DNA of 64,000 nt from Streptomyces avicenniae (GCF_000719135.1 NZ_JOEK01000009.1:248001-312000); one strand, 5' to 3'; positions 9,965 through 19,711 are shown, counted from the first letter of the stretch. Program-made: numbers and translations. The notes: a model not told the origin generated them from the letters alone.

Positions 9965-11653
9965 TCAGTTGGCTGCTTCGAGGTTCAGGACGACCTCAAG
10001 GGCACCACGCTGCGTGGGCTGCGGCGGGGCGTACGGGTCTTCCTCCGTCGGCCAGCCGGTCCAGTTCCTGGTGCTGTACTCGGCGCCGATGGGACCGGCG
10101 ACGGTCGGGATCATCGGGACCTCGTCCACCAGGATGCGCTGCAGCTCGAACAGCGCCTCGTTGCGGGACTCCTCGTCCGGGGCCTCGCGGTAGGCGGCCA
10201 GGGCGGCGGTCGCGTCCTCGTTCTGGAAGCGGCCGAAGTTGCCGCCGGGGGACGCCTCACCGATCGGCTTGTACAGGTCGCCGTCCATGATGTTGGCGTA
10301 CATGTCGTACGGCGTCGCACCGGTGTTGGTCCAGTGCAGCGTGGCGTCGAAGCCGCCCGCGTTCACCGCGTCGGTCCAGGCGTCCACGGTCTGCGTCTCG
10401 ACGCTGGCCTCGATGCCGATCTCGGCGAAGTTGTCGCGGATGATCGACAGCGCGGTCAGGTAGTCGGACCAACCGGCCGGGTCGGTGAGGGTCAGGGAGA
10501 CCGCCTCGCCGTCCGGGGTGCGCAGGGTGTCGCCGTCCAGCTCGTACCCGGCCTCTTCGAGGACCGCGCGGGCGCCCTCGACGTCGGGCTCCTGCACGAC
10601 GCCCTGGAACTCGGGGGCGAGGAACGACTCACCGGCGGGCAGCGGGAGACCGGTCGGGTTCTCCAGCAGCGGGTACAGACCGGCGTGGGCCTGCTCGCTG
10701 ATGGCGGCCCGGTCGATGACCATGCTCATCGCACGGCGCAGCGCCGGGTCGTCGAACGGGGCGCGCTCGTTGTTGATCCACAGGCCGTGGATGCCGAGGC
10801 CGGTCGGGAACCACAGCTTGTGGTTCTCCTCGTCGCGGGCCACGAAGACGTTCTCGTAGTCCGGCATGAAGACGAAGGACCATTCGCTGTCGCCGTTGGC
10901 GAGGGCGGTGGTCTGCGCGTTGTTGTCGTTGTACGACGTGTAGCGCAGCTCCTGGACCTCGGGCAGGTCCTGCCAGTACTCGTCCCGCACGACCAGCGTG
11001 ATGGTCTGCGGGGTGAAGGTGTCCAGGGTGTAGGGGCCGGTGCCGACCGGGTCCTGGTTCTCGAACATCTCCGGGCTCTCGACCTCGGCCCATATGTGCT
11101 CGGGCACGATGTAGGTGTCCAGGATGCGCGTCTGGTTCACGTACTGCGAGGACTCGAAGGAGACGGTGACGGTGTTGCCGTCGAGCGCCACGTCCGAGTA
11201 GGGCAGACCCGCGGTGTTCAGGGCCGGGGTGTTCATCAGCAGTTCGAAGGTGAACGCGATGTCCTCGGCGGTGAACTCCTCGCCGTCCGACCAGGTGGGG
11301 CCCTGGCGCGCGGTGAAGGTGACCTGCGTGAAGTCCTCGTTGAACTCCCACGACTCGGCGAGCCACGGGTCCGGGTCCTGGTCGGGACGGACCGGGTTGG
11401 TCATCGCGAGGGGTTCGTAGATCATCGCGCGGTAGCCGAGGGAGGCGCCGGCGGAGGTGTCGAGGAGCGGGTTGTTGTTGTTCGTCTGCGGGCCGTTCGG
11501 CATGCCGACGTTCAGGACGCCGTCGCCGTTGCCGCTACCGCCGGGACCCGAAGCCCCTTCGCCGCCGCCGGAGCAGCCGGCGATGACGCCGAGCGCGATG
11601 ACCACGCTGGCGGCGGTCGCGAGCGTTCTGCGCGAACGCGTACGGACTCTCAT
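9965..11653 (-). CDS. Extracellular solute-binding lipoprotein (SBP_bac_5, Opp/Dpp type)
   Basis: 562 residues from ATG 11653, preceded by GGGAGG. An Arg-rich signal peptide ends in lipobox GVIAGC (lipidated C27), followed by a Gly/Ser linker. The family 5 features include YEPLAM near the start, [20 protein letters not shown] and [12 protein letters not shown]. Family 5 proteins bind peptides, nickel and, in several organisms, cello- or laminari-oligosaccharides; here the glycosidase neighbours favour beta-glucan oligosaccharides. It lies 163 bp after lacI on the same strand. No operator copy was seen in that gap, so it may be co-transcribed with lacI. Confidence 0.93.
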   Translation of the reverse strand: MRVRTRSRRTLATAASVVIALGVIAGCSGGGEGASGPGGSGNGDGVLNVGMPNGPQTNNNNPLLDTSAGASLGYRAMIYEPLAMTNPVRPDQDPDPWLAESWEFNEDFTQVTFTARQGPTWSDGEEFTAEDIAFTFELLMNTPALNTAGLPYSDVALDGNTVTVSFESSQYVNQTRILDTYIVPEHIWAEVESPEMFENQDPVGTGPYTLDTFTPQTITLVVRDEYWQDLPEVQELRYTSYNDNNAQTTALANGDSEWSFVFMPDYENVFVARDEENHKLWFPTGLGIHGLWINNERAPFDDPALRRAMSMVIDRAAISEQAHAGLYPLLENPTGLPLPAGESFLAPEFQGVVQEPDVEGARAVLEEAGYELDGDTLRTPDGEAVSLTLTDPAGWSDYLTALSIIRDNFAEIGIEASVETQTVDAWTDAVNAGGFDATLHWTNTGATPYDMYANIMDGDLYKPIGEASPGGNFGRFQNEDATAALAAYREAPDEESRNEALFELQRILVDEVPMIPTVAGPIGAEYSTRNWTGWPTEEDPYAPPQPTQRGALEVVLNLEAAN

Positions 11654-11816
11654 CTTCTGGAACCTCCCGTAGGGCAATGCTGTTCTCTCGGCGCCCTGTC
11701 GTGCACTGTCCCGGTGGTGCTGGGACCGGCGCCGTTCTTCTTCTCTCAAGGTCTTGCGGTGGCGCGCCGCCCGTCGGCGCTGTGGGGGGTGCGGGGTGGT
11801 GAGGACGGGGGGACCG

Positions 11817-12818
11817 TCAGCCCGGCGCGGAGGACCGGACGACGAGTTCGGTGGGTAGCACGACCGGTTCCGTGTCCAGCGGGATCACGCCGCCGAGATG
11901 GTCGAGCATCCGCCGTGCCGCCGTCTCGCCCATCGCCCGCATGGGCTGTCGGACGGTGGTGAGGGGCGGTTCTGTGTACGCCGCGATCGGGATGTCGTCG
12001 AACCCGATCACGGCGACGTCGTCCGGGACCCGGCGACCGGCTCCCCGCAGGGCGTGCAGGGCTCCGGTGGCGCTGAGATCGTTGTGCGCGAAGACGGAGT
12101 CGAAGTGCAGACCGTCGGCCAGCGCGCGTTCGATCAGGGTCTGTCCGCTGCGGACGGTGAAGTCGCCGGACAGGACGTACTTCTCGGTCAGGGCCACGCC
12201 GTTCTCGCGCAGCACCCTCCCGAAACCTGTGAGCCGGTCCTGCACGCAGCCGAAGTGCCGGGGCCCGGTGATGGTGAGGGGGGCGCGGCATCCCGAGGCG
12301 AGCAGGTGGTTCGCCGCCGCGGCGGCGCCCTCGGCGTTGGTGGTGGCGACCGAGGGGAACTCGGGGCGCTGCCCCCGGTCGTCGATCATGACGAGCGGCA
12401 GGCCCTGGTGGTGGAGCGCGGCGATCATCCGCAGCGTGTTCTCCGGCTCGACGACCAGCACGCCGTCGAAGGCGCGGGCGGAGACCTGGCTGGTGAACTG
12501 CGCCATGGACACCTCGCCGCGGTTGCAGGTGAACAGGAGCAGGCCGTACCCGGCGGCCTCCACGGTGTCCGCCACGCCCTGGACCATCTCGCCGACCCAG
12601 GGCCAGGTCAGGGAGGGCACGAGCATGGCCAGTGTGCGGCTGCTGCCGCGGGCGAGGCCGACGGCGCGGGAGCTGGGCACGTAGCCCAGCTCGGCTATCA
12701 CGGCCCGGACGCGGTCCGCGGTCTCGGAGTCCACCTCTCCCTTGCCGTTCAGCACGCGCGAAACGGTGGTCTTGCTGACCGCCGCGGTACGCGCGACGTC
12801 GGCGATGGTGACACGCAT
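11817..12818 (-). CDS. LacI-family transcriptional repressor of the beta-glucan locus
   Basis: 333 residues from ATG 12818 (CGAGGAG upstream); the open extension to 12992 is rejected because the family begins at MRVTIADVARTAAVSKTTVS. The N-terminal helix-turn-helix and hinge (VPSSRAVGLARGSS) are complete, followed by a periplasmic-binding-like sensor domain with VIGFDDIPIAAYTEPPLTTV near the end. It is the first gene of the locus and very likely represses the transporter/glycosidase genes until a sugar inducer binds. The operator at 12875-12897 in its own 5' region suggests autorepression. Confidence 0.93.
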   Translation of the reverse strand: MRVTIADVARTAAVSKTTVSRVLNGKGEVDSETADRVRAVIAELGYVPSSRAVGLARGSSRTLAMLVPSLTWPWVGEMVQGVADTVEAAGYGLLLFTCNRGEVSMAQFTSQVSARAFDGVLVVEPENTLRMIAALHHQGLPLVMIDDRGQRPEFPSVATTNAEGAAAAANHLLASGCRAPLTITGPRHFGCVQDRLTGFGRVLRENGVALTEKYVLSGDFTVRSGQTLIERALADGLHFDSVFAHNDLSATGALHALRGAGRRVPDDVAVIGFDDIPIAAYTEPPLTTVRQPMRAMGETAARRMLDHLGGVIPLDTEPVVLPTELVVRSSAPG

Positions 12819-12874
12819 GGACTGGGCTCCTCGGCACACTGAGGGCTGCCGTCCGACTCGGCGGCAGCGCCGAC

Positions 12875-12897
12875 ACCGGTTCCGGAACCGGTTCCGG
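12875..12897. promoter_or_regulatory. LacI operator (overlapping palindromes)
   Basis: ACCGGTTCCGGAACCGGT (12875-12892) is a perfect 18-bp palindrome and overlaps a second perfect 16-bp one, CCGGAACCGGTTCCGG (12882-12897). It lies about 15 bp downstream of the predicted -10 and 57 bp upstream of the lacI start, where a bound repressor would block initiation. The core is repeated exactly at 4134-4149. Confidence 0.75.
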
Positions 12898-12911
12898 CGA
12901 TGTTGCGTGGG

Positions 12912-12940
12912 AGTTAACCGGCTCGCTCCGAAGCCGTCAA
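12912..12940 (-). promoter_or_regulatory. Candidate lacI promoter
   Basis: On the minus strand, TTGACG (12940-12935) is followed after 17 bp by TTAACT (12917-12912). The -35 is near-consensus for the housekeeping sigma factor and the -10 is weak. The operator begins just downstream. Confidence 0.5.
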
Positions 12941-13380
12941 GAGATGGCGGTTCGGTCTTTTGAGGAGCACTCAGGGGGCCACATGCCTTCACAGGTTGAA
13001 CGAGGAAAACGTTGCACTTGGCTTGACCAGCGTCGCCGTCTCATGGTCACGATGACATCTCGTTCCACGCTCCCTTGCGTGAGACCTGTGTTGTCCCTGG
13101 TGGGAGACGGTATGCAGGTTTGAGGTGACTGCCCACGGGGCAACCGGCCTCGATTCGGTAACGGTACGGACCAATGCCCGATCCGTCCCCCCGCTCTCAC
13201 CGAGCGTGCCCGCTCTCGTCACCCTGCGCGTCGGGGCGCCGGGGTCGTCCCCCGCGCGGTCCGCCATCCGGCGGACCGGACGCGGCGGACGGCCTGTCGG
13301 CCGGGGCCTCCTCCGCCGCGCCTGGCACCGTGCCCCGTGCGGCGGCGGCCCCGGCGCGGACCCCGGATCGAGGAGTGCAC

Positions 13381-14361
13381 ATGCAGATCGGTTACAAGCT
13401 GGCGTCCGAGGCGTTCGGGCCCGACGAGTTGGTACGGCAGGCCGTGGCCGCCGAGGAGGCGGGCTTCGACTTCGTCGAGATCAGCGACCACTTCCACCCC
13501 TGGCTCGACAACCAGGGTCACTCCCCCTTCACCTGGAGCGTGCTCGGCGCCATCGCCGCGCGGACGGAGCGGATCGGCCTGGCCACCGGCGTCACCTGCC
13601 CCACCGTCCGCTACCACCCGGCGGTCGTCGCCCAGGCCGCCGCCACGCTCGCCCTCCTGTCGGGCGGCAGGTTCACGCTCGGCGTCGGCGCGGGTGAACG
13701 GCTGAACGAGCACGTCGTCGGCCGCGGATTCCCCGACTCGGTCCCCGTCAGGCACGCGATGCTGCGGGAGGCGCTGGAGATCATCCGGCTGCTGTGGCGC
13801 GGCGGTTACCGGTCCTACGAGGGCACGTACCTGCGGCTGGAGGACGCGCGGGTCTTCGACCTGCCGGACGAGCCGCCGCTGATCGCCGTGGCGGCGGGCG
13901 GGCACGAGGCGGCCCGGCTCGCCGCCGAGATCGGCGGCGGCCTGTTCGCCACCGAGGCGCGGCCCGAGCTGGTGTACACCTACCGCGAGGCGGGCGGCCG
14001 TGGCCCGGCCTACGCCGAGGTGCCGCTCGCCTGGGCGCCGGACGAACGGACCGCCGCGCGCGCCGCGCTGGAGACCAACCGCTGGGCGGTCACCGGCTGG
14101 AAGGTGATGAGCGAGCTGCCGAACCCGGTGAACTTCGAGGCGGCCACCACCACCGTCCGCGAGGAGGACATGCTGCGGCAGTTCGCCTGCGGCGCCGACC
14201 CCGACCACCATGTCGCCATGGCCCAGCGGTACGTGGACGCGGGCTTCGACCGGCTGGCGCTGCTGAACGCGGGCCCCGACGCGGACGGCTTCCTGGCGTT
14301 CTTCCGCGACGAACTGGCGGGCAGGCTGCGCGCCCTGACCCCGCGCGGCGCGAGGGTCTGA
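13381..14361 (+). CDS. LLM-class (F420-type) flavin-dependent oxidoreductase
   Basis: 326 residues from ATG 13381, preceded by GAGGAG; the open frame to 13174 is rejected as Pro/Gly-rich and unlike the family. The bacterial luciferase-like TIM barrel shows EEAGFDFVEISDHFHPW, LATGVTCPTVRYHPAVVAQA and GVGAGERLNEHVVG, typical of the TIGR03557 group of F420-dependent oxidoreductases related to F420-dependent glucose-6-phosphate dehydrogenase. It has no signal peptide. It is probably a hydride-transfer enzyme using cofactor F420; the substrate is unknown. It is monocistronic and convergent with the peroxidase gene. Confidence 0.9.
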   Translation: MQIGYKLASEAFGPDELVRQAVAAEEAGFDFVEISDHFHPWLDNQGHSPFTWSVLGAIAARTERIGLATGVTCPTVRYHPAVVAQAAATLALLSGGRFTLGVGAGERLNEHVVGRGFPDSVPVRHAMLREALEIIRLLWRGGYRSYEGTYLRLEDARVFDLPDEPPLIAVAAGGHEAARLAAEIGGGLFATEARPELVYTYREAGGRGPAYAEVPLAWAPDERTAARAALETNRWAVTGWKVMSELPNPVNFEAATTTVREEDMLRQFACGADPDHHVAMAQRYVDAGFDRLALLNAGPDADGFLAFFRDELAGRLRALTPRGARV

Positions 14362-14396
14362 GCCGCCGGACGCCGCGCGGCGGGGATGACGGCAGA

Positions 14397-14434
14397 GGCG
14401 GGGGCGCGGACCGGTCCTGGTCCACGCCCCCGCC
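14397..14434. terminator. Bidirectional terminator between convergent genes
   Basis: Positions 14397-14412 pair with 14419-14434, a 16-bp stem with one C/A mismatch and a 6-nt loop. It lies in the 94-bp gap between the oxidoreductase stop and the peroxidase stop and can serve both strands. Confidence 0.75.
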
Positions 14435-14455
14435 GCCGGCCGGGGTCAGGGCATG

Positions 14456-16588
14456 TCAGCGGGCGTTGCCCGTGCTCCACAGGATGCGGCCGTCCGCCGA
14501 GCGGATCACCACGTCACCTGCGGCCCGGACGACGAGCGTCGCGCCGGGATTGCCCTCCGTGCCGCTCGACCACAGGACGAGCCCGGTGACGTCCACCAGC
14601 GCCAGCGAGCCGTCCTCGCGGAACTCGCCACGCACGCCCGTGCTCCCGGCCATCCCCGCGTCCCAGACCCACTGCTCCTGCGCGTCGCGCAGGACGAGGT
14701 TGTTGGCGCCCACGGGCGGCGGCACGTCGTCGTCGGTGGGACGCGTGGCGGTGGTCGCGTCGCCCTCGTAGCGCAGCCGCGCCGTGCCCGAGCTGACGAC
14801 CTCGCCGCGCGCGAGGATCGCGGGCGCGGCCACCACGCGGTCGCGCGGCGGGCCGCCGCCCGGCGGGATCGCGCCGTCCGCGAGCAGCCGCAGCGCCGTC
14901 AGCGAGGGCGTGAACGCGTACACCCCGCCTTCCGTGCGCACGAACTGGCGCAGCGTCAGCTGCACGTTCCCCTCGCCGCCCGGGCCCCCGGCGGGGAACG
15001 AGACGCTGCCCTCACGCCCGAGCACCGCGTCACGGCCGACCGGCGTGTCCCGCACCGGGAAGTCGTGGCCGTCGATCCAGGTGCGCTGGACGAACTCGAA
15101 CTGCGCGATCAGGTCGGCCTGGTAGCTGACGAAGACGAGACCGCGCGGGGCGTCGGGCCCGTTCCCCCCGCCCGCCGCCGGGTCGAACGGCAGGCCGAAC
15201 GGGATGCCGCGCCGCATGAGGCGCCGCCCGTCGAGCGCGCCCTTCTGTTCGAGCGCCGCCTCGTCGTCCGCGTTCACCAGCAGGCCGTCGCGCGGGTTGC
15301 ACTTCCGCATGTGGGAGCAGAGCGGCGTGATGCGGCCCTCGAAGTCGTCGGCGAACGTCACGTCGTTGTCCGCGTCGCCGACGAGCACGGCGGCCGGGTC
15401 GGCGTCCGGGTGCTTGGTGACCGGCGCGCCGGACCGCCAGCGGCCGAAGAGGCGCGCCGCCAGCCACTCGGAGCCGACGTCCTCGGGGACGGCGCCCGCG
15501 TCCTTGAGCAGCCGCAGCTGGTCGGCGACCTGCGCCCACCAGCCCGGCACGTCCTGGGCGAGGCGGCGCACGGCCTGGAACGAGCCGTCGGCCATCCAGT
15601 CGGGCAGGTAGGGGCCGAGCCGGTGGTCGGTCGGGTGGCCGTGCACGATCTCGCCCGCGGGCAGGACGCGTGTGCCCGGCTTGCCGCGCTGGTGCTGCGG
15701 GTCGTCAGGGTCGCGCTCGTCGAAGCCCTCCACGGCGGGCTGGCTGATGCCGTCCTTGAAGCCGAAGTGCTCCTTGCCGCGCCGGTCGCCGGTCAGCGTC
15801 GCGCCGTACTGTTCGAACGACACGGTCACGCGGTGGGACGCGGCCTCCTGCCGCTCCCTGGCGAGCGCCGCGTGCAGGTCCTCGACGCGGTCGGCGGCCA
15901 CCGTCAGGACGGCGTGCACGGGCAGGGTGTGGTCGGCGCCGAACAGCCAGCCGGACGGCGCGTTCTCGCCGGTGTCGCCCAGCGAGGCGGCGCGGGCGGC
16001 CATGCCCTGGATGAACGCCTCCTGCGAGCTGCCCCGCGGGACGTCCGCGTACGGGGCGCCGCCGACCAGGGTCACGAGGCCCGGGTGCGTGAAGCTGACG
16101 GAGCGCCAGACGGCGTTCATGTTGTGCGGGTCGTCGCCGCCGGAGTTGCGGCGGGCGCGGCTGAACTCGGTGTTGAACGCGGCGACGTCCCGCGTCGTCG
16201 CGATGCGGTGCCGCAGGCGGCCGAGCCAGCGGCGGGCGCGCTCGCCGCCGCCGAAGGTCAGGAACAGGAGCTGGACGTGGTCCTTCTTGAAGCCCGCGAG
16301 GACGTCGCCCTGGATCTCGGTGCTGCGGCGCAGCGGGAGGTCGGGCGCCTGGCTCGGGGCGTCGCCCTGGTGCGGGACGGGCGGTGGGACGGGCCGGGTG
16401 GTGACGCTCTCCGGGGCGCGGGGCGCGGTCACCGGCGGCGCGGTCCTGGGCGGTGCGGTGTCGGTCAGCGTGGTCGTGACGGAGCCGGTCCTGGCGGACG
16501 TGGACGTGGAAGCCGACGCCGACGTGGAAGCCGACGCCGACGCGGCCTCGGACGCGGACGTGTCTGAGGTGTCTGCGGTGTACTCCAT
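14456..16588 (-). CDS. DyP-type peroxidase fused to a bulb-type lectin-like domain
   Basis: 710 residues from ATG 16588, preceded by GGGGGA. Residues 1-85 are low complexity, Ala/Ser/Thr then Pro, encoded partly by an 18-bp tandem repeat. The DyP domain (about 90-590) has the GFKDG motif (276-280, catalytic Asp279) and probable proximal haem ligand His426 in PLCSHMRKCNPRD. The last 110 residues resemble a B-lectin repeat unit (NLVLRDAQEQWVWDAG, LVVRAAGDVVIRS). No signal peptide is visible, which is odd for a lectin-bearing enzyme. DyPs use H2O2 to oxidise dyes, phenols and lignin-like compounds; carbohydrate targeting by the lectin unit is inferred. Confidence 0.88.
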   Translation of the reverse strand: MEYTADTSDTSASEAASASASTSASASTSTSARTGSVTTTLTDTAPPRTAPPVTAPRAPESVTTRPVPPPVPHQGDAPSQAPDLPLRRSTEIQGDVLAGFKKDHVQLLFLTFGGGERARRWLGRLRHRIATTRDVAAFNTEFSRARRNSGGDDPHNMNAVWRSVSFTHPGLVTLVGGAPYADVPRGSSQEAFIQGMAARAASLGDTGENAPSGWLFGADHTLPVHAVLTVAADRVEDLHAALARERQEAASHRVTVSFEQYGATLTGDRRGKEHFGFKDGISQPAVEGFDERDPDDPQHQRGKPGTRVLPAGEIVHGHPTDHRLGPYLPDWMADGSFQAVRRLAQDVPGWWAQVADQLRLLKDAGAVPEDVGSEWLAARLFGRWRSGAPVTKHPDADPAAVLVGDADNDVTFADDFEGRITPLCSHMRKCNPRDGLLVNADDEAALEQKGALDGRRLMRRGIPFGLPFDPAAGGGNGPDAPRGLVFVSYQADLIAQFEFVQRTWIDGHDFPVRDTPVGRDAVLGREGSVSFPAGGPGGEGNVQLTLRQFVRTEGGVYAFTPSLTALRLLADGAIPPGGGPPRDRVVAAPAILARGEVVSSGTARLRYEGDATTATRPTDDDVPPPVGANNLVLRDAQEQWVWDAGMAGSTGVRGEFREDGSLALVDVTGLVLWSSGTEGNPGATLVVRAAGDVVIRSADGRILWSTGNAR
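16503..16538 (-). repeat. Two perfect 18-bp tandem repeats in the peroxidase N-terminal coding region
   Basis: Positions 16503-16520 and 16521-16538 are identical. They encode part of the Ala/Ser/Thr-rich leader of the DyP protein. The number of copies may vary between strains by slippage. Confidence 0.75.
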
Positions 16589-16750
16589 GGTGTTCCCCCG
16601 TTGTGCAGCAAGCGTGTGCGACAGATCCCCACGCGGCCGTGGGCGGTGACGCCCGGCCGCATGGGCGAACGTACCGATCAGCCGGTCACGGAGGGTCGCC
16701 ATGGCCGTCAATCCACTCGTTCAGGGGAATCGGGGGCAGTGGGGGCCCGG

Positions 16751-17695
16751 TCAGGAGGCGAGCGCCGCGAGCCGGCGCTGCGCCGGGCGCAGGGACCGGC
16801 GCGCGCGGTGCAGGCCGCTCCACGGGTCGCCGCGATCGGCGAGCCGGTCGGGGAGCGTGCGCAGGGTCCAGTCGCGCGGGCCGAGGCCGGGGTCGTCCAC
16901 CTCGTCCCAGGTCAGCGGGGTGGCGACCGGCGCGTGGGGCCTGGCGCGCACGGCGTACGGCGCGACGGCGGTCTGCGCGTAGGCGTTGCGCTGGGTGTCG
17001 AGGTAGAGGCGGCCTTCCCTGCGGTTCTTGCGGATCTCGGTGGTCAGCAGGTCGGGACGGCGCGCGGCGAGGGTGTCGGCGACGTCGCGCGCGAAGGCGC
17101 GCACGGTGTCGAAGTCGCTGTGCCCGTCGAGGGGGACGAGGACGTGCAGGCCGCGCGAGCCGGTGGTCATCACGACGGCGTGCAGGCCGAGTTCGCCGAG
17201 GAGGTCGCGCAGGTCGAGCGCCGCGCGCCGTACGGTCCCGAAGTCCGCGCGCGCCGTCCCGCCCTCGTCGCCCGACGGTGGGTCGAGGTCGAACACGAGG
17301 CGGTCGGGGTGGTCGAGGCTCTCCGTCCTGCTGAGCCAGATGTGCGGCGTGATGCACGCCTGGTTCGCGAGGTAGGCGAGGGTCGGCGCGTCGTCGCAGA
17401 CGGCCATGGTGAGGCTGCCGCCCTCCTTGGGCACCTCCTGGCGGTGCACCCAGTCGGGGAAGTGCGCCGGGATGTCCTTGTGGAAGAACGACTTGCCCTC
17501 GTACCCGTCCGGGTAGCGCTCCATGGAGACGGGCCGGTCGCGCACGTAGGTGAGCATCGGACGGGCCACCGCGCGGTAGTAGGCGAACAGGTCCGCCTTC
17601 GTGATGCCGTCCTCGGGGAACATCTCCTTGTCCGGGTTCGACAGGGGCACCTGCCGCCCGCCGACCTGGATCTCCCGCTTCCTGCGTGCGCTCAC
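16751..17695 (-). CDS. LigD-type polymerase/primase domain protein (NHEJ)
   Basis: 314 residues from GTG 17693-17695 (GGGAGGGGAA upstream). It matches the stand-alone LigD polymerase domain: PLSNPDKEMFPEDGITKADL at the N-terminus, the metal-binding LVFDLDPPSGD (acidic pair), MTTGSRGLHVLVPL and a C-terminal TWDEV block. Such proteins add nucleotides at double-strand breaks with Ku and a ligase. No Ku gene lies in the window; the nearest ligase is at 39,886 beside a second copy of this domain. The gene ends in an Arg-rich tail and is divergent from the DJ-1 gene. Confidence 0.92.
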   Translation of the reverse strand: MSARRKREIQVGGRQVPLSNPDKEMFPEDGITKADLFAYYRAVARPMLTYVRDRPVSMERYPDGYEGKSFFHKDIPAHFPDWVHRQEVPKEGGSLTMAVCDDAPTLAYLANQACITPHIWLSRTESLDHPDRLVFDLDPPSGDEGGTARADFGTVRRAALDLRDLLGELGLHAVVMTTGSRGLHVLVPLDGHSDFDTVRAFARDVADTLAARRPDLLTTEIRKNRREGRLYLDTQRNAYAQTAVAPYAVRARPHAPVATPLTWDEVDDPGLGPRDWTLRTLPDRLADRGDPWSGLHRARRSLRPAQRRLAALAS

Positions 17696-17896
17696 CTGCG
17701 CCGGGTTCCCCTCCCCGCGGGGCGCAAACGGCGCGCGGGACCCGTGGGCGGCGCGGCGACCGGCCCCGGGTTTTGCGGGCGGAGGCGTCGGTTACCCGCC
17801 TCACCGGAGCGTGGTGGAACGGCCCGGTACGCACGGCGGTCGCTCACCCGCACCACGCCATGGACCGCACAACGCCGGAGGAAAGGCAGGCATCCC

Positions 17897-18439
17897 ATGC
17901 GCATCGCGTTCCTGGTGGCGCCGGAAGGCGTCGAACAGGTCGAGCTGACCGAGCCCTGGCGGGCTCTGACCGAGACGGGCGAGACCCCGCAGCTGGTCTC
18001 CACGAGGCCCGGCCACGTCCAGGCGTTCAAGCATCTGGACCACGGCGACACGTTCCCCGTGGACCGGACGGTGGACCAGGTGTCGGCCGGGGAGTACGAC
18101 GCGCTCGTCATGCCGGGCGGCGTCGCCAATCCGGACGCGCTGCGGCTGGACGAGCGCGCGGTCGCCTTCGCGAAGGGCTTCTTCGACGCGGGCAAGCCGG
18201 TCGCGGCGATCTGCCACGCGCCGTGGACCCTCGTCGAGGCGGACGTCGTGCGGGACCGCACGATGACGTCCTGGCCGAGCCTGCGCACCGATCTGCGCAA
18301 CGCGGGCGCGCACTGGGTGGACGAGCGCGTGGCCGTCTGCACGAGCGGGCCGAACACGCTGGTGACCAGCCGTCGTCCCGACGACCTCCCGGCGTTCGAC
18401 GAGGCGATGCTCAACGAGTTCGGGAAGGCGATCGCATGA
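17897..18439 (+). CDS. DJ-1/PfpI family protein
   Basis: 180 residues from ATG 17897 with a GGAGGAAAGG ribosome-binding site. The Rossmann-like fold shows MRIAFLVAPEGVEQVEL, ALVMPGGVANPD and the nucleophile elbow AAICHAPWTL, placing the reactive cysteine at C106. It belongs to the PfpI/DJ-1 group whose members act in stress responses (proteases, chaperones or glyoxalase-like deglycases). It is translationally coupled by ATGA to the baeRF2 gene and upstream of transketolase. The exact reaction cannot be told from sequence. Confidence 0.92.
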   Translation: MRIAFLVAPEGVEQVELTEPWRALTETGETPQLVSTRPGHVQAFKHLDHGDTFPVDRTVDQVSAGEYDALVMPGGVANPDALRLDERAVAFAKGFFDAGKPVAAICHAPWTLVEADVVRDRTMTSWPSLRTDLRNAGAHWVDERVAVCTSGPNTLVTSRRPDDLPAFDEAMLNEFGKAIA

Positions 18440-19632
18440 ACCTCGACATCCTTCAGCCTCTCCTGAGCAGGCCGGGCCCGTGGGCGTCGGCCTACGTGGA
18501 CACCTCGCGCACGGCCGAGAACGCCGTGCCGATCGACGAGCTCCAGGCGCGGGACACGTACGACCGCCTCGGCGAGCAGGGCGCGGACGAGGCGACGCGC
18601 CGCGCCGTCCGCGCCACGGTCGAGGGGCTCGACCGCGAGCACCTGGGGCACGCCGTCTTCGCGACGGCGGGCGAGACCGTGCTGACGGTCCCCCTCGCGC
18701 AGGCGCCGCAGTCGCCGCCGCTCACCGACTGGACGCCGCTCGCCCGGCTGGGCCCGCTGCTCGACCACGGCGGCCCTGAACCGCGCTGCCTGGTCGCGTA
18801 CGTGGACCGCCGCGGCGCCGACTTCCAGCTGCGCGGCATCGGGCGGCACCCCTCCGACGCCGGTCAGGTGACGGGCCGCCAGTGGCCGATCCACCGGACG
18901 GCCAGGGACGACTGGGGCGAGCGGCACTTCCAGCTCGCCGTCGAGAACACCTGGGAGGAGAACGCCGCGGAGATCGCCGACGCGCTGGCGTCCGAGGCGG
19001 CGCGCTCCGGCGCGGAGCTGGTCGTCATCGCGGGCGACACGCGCGAGCGGCGCTCGGTGTGGGAGCGGCTTCCCGAGCCGGTGCGGCAGGTCGCGTACGA
19101 GTCGGAGTGCGGCGGCCGGGCGGCCGGTGCGGACAACCGGATGCTCGACGCGGAGATCGAGGCGGCGCGCGTGGACGTGGCGCGGCAGCGGGCGGCGGAG
19201 ACGCTGGACCGTTTCCGGGCCGGGCGCATGCCGTCGTACGGCGACGCGGCCGAGGGCGTGCCCTCGCTCGTGGACGCGGCGACCGAGCACCGGATCGACG
19301 CGCTGCTGATGCGCACGGGCGGCCCCGACCTGCACCGCGACGTGTGGGTGGGCCAGGACCCCGACCAGATCGCGATGCGGCGCACGGACGCGCACGCCCT
19401 CGGCGTGCGGGACCCGTTCGCGGCGCGCGCGGACGACGCGCTGCTGCGCTCGGCCGCCGCGACCGGCGCCGAGGTCGTGCCGCTCCCCGCCGAGGCGGAC
19501 GCGCGGGACGAGGACCTGGGGCCGCCGCTCGGCTCGATGGAGCTGCCCTCGGGCGGCGTCGGCGGCCTGCTGCGCTGGCCGTACCGGGACGGCGGCGTCC
19601 CGGGCGGCGGGCACCGCGCCGTGCCGTGGTGA
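18436..19632 (+). CDS. baeRF2/Vms1-like (eRF1-related) domain protein, Rv2629-like
   Basis: 398 residues; ATG 18436 overlaps the DJ-1 stop. It resembles the bacterial eRF1/Vms1-related baeRF2 family (mycobacterial Rv2629 type): an N-terminal ASAYVDTSRTAEN strand, a middle RCLVAYVDRRGADF and HFQLAVENTWEENAAEIADA block, ELVVIAGDTRERRSVWERLP, and a C-terminal eRF1 domain 3-like part. These proteins are thought to act near the ribosome, perhaps under hypoxia or stress; function is unproven. The cluster DJ-1, baeRF2, transketolase suggests a stress-physiology operon. Confidence 0.85.
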   Translation: MNLDILQPLLSRPGPWASAYVDTSRTAENAVPIDELQARDTYDRLGEQGADEATRRAVRATVEGLDREHLGHAVFATAGETVLTVPLAQAPQSPPLTDWTPLARLGPLLDHGGPEPRCLVAYVDRRGADFQLRGIGRHPSDAGQVTGRQWPIHRTARDDWGERHFQLAVENTWEENAAEIADALASEAARSGAELVVIAGDTRERRSVWERLPEPVRQVAYESECGGRAAGADNRMLDAEIEAARVDVARQRAAETLDRFRAGRMPSYGDAAEGVPSLVDAATEHRIDALLMRTGGPDLHRDVWVGQDPDQIAMRRTDAHALGVRDPFAARADDALLRSAAATGAEVVPLPAEADARDEDLGPPLGSMELPSGGVGGLLRWPYRDGGVPGGGHRAVPW

Positions 19633-19711
19633 CGGCCGCCCGGCGTTAGGCGCGGGGCCCGAACGGGTACCCGCGCCCGGAATCGGACCGGGGACGCTGG
19701 GAGGCTCGGAC

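Larger units (their letters stand above)
12819..13380. other. Divergent intergenic region between lacI and the oxidoreductase gene
   Basis: This 560-base stretch holds the lacI promoter and operator (12875-12940) on the left. To the right, open frames such as 12937-13267 on the minus strand have no Shine-Dalgarno, no recognisable protein and atypical composition, so no gene is called. The oxidoreductase promoter is presumably within 13100-13360 but was not resolved. Confidence 0.5.

Noticed and set aside
12937..13267. Two overlapping minus-strand ORFs in the lacI-oxidoreductase gap
   Set aside because: No Shine-Dalgarno, no recognisable protein and atypical composition; the area is better seen as promoter DNA.
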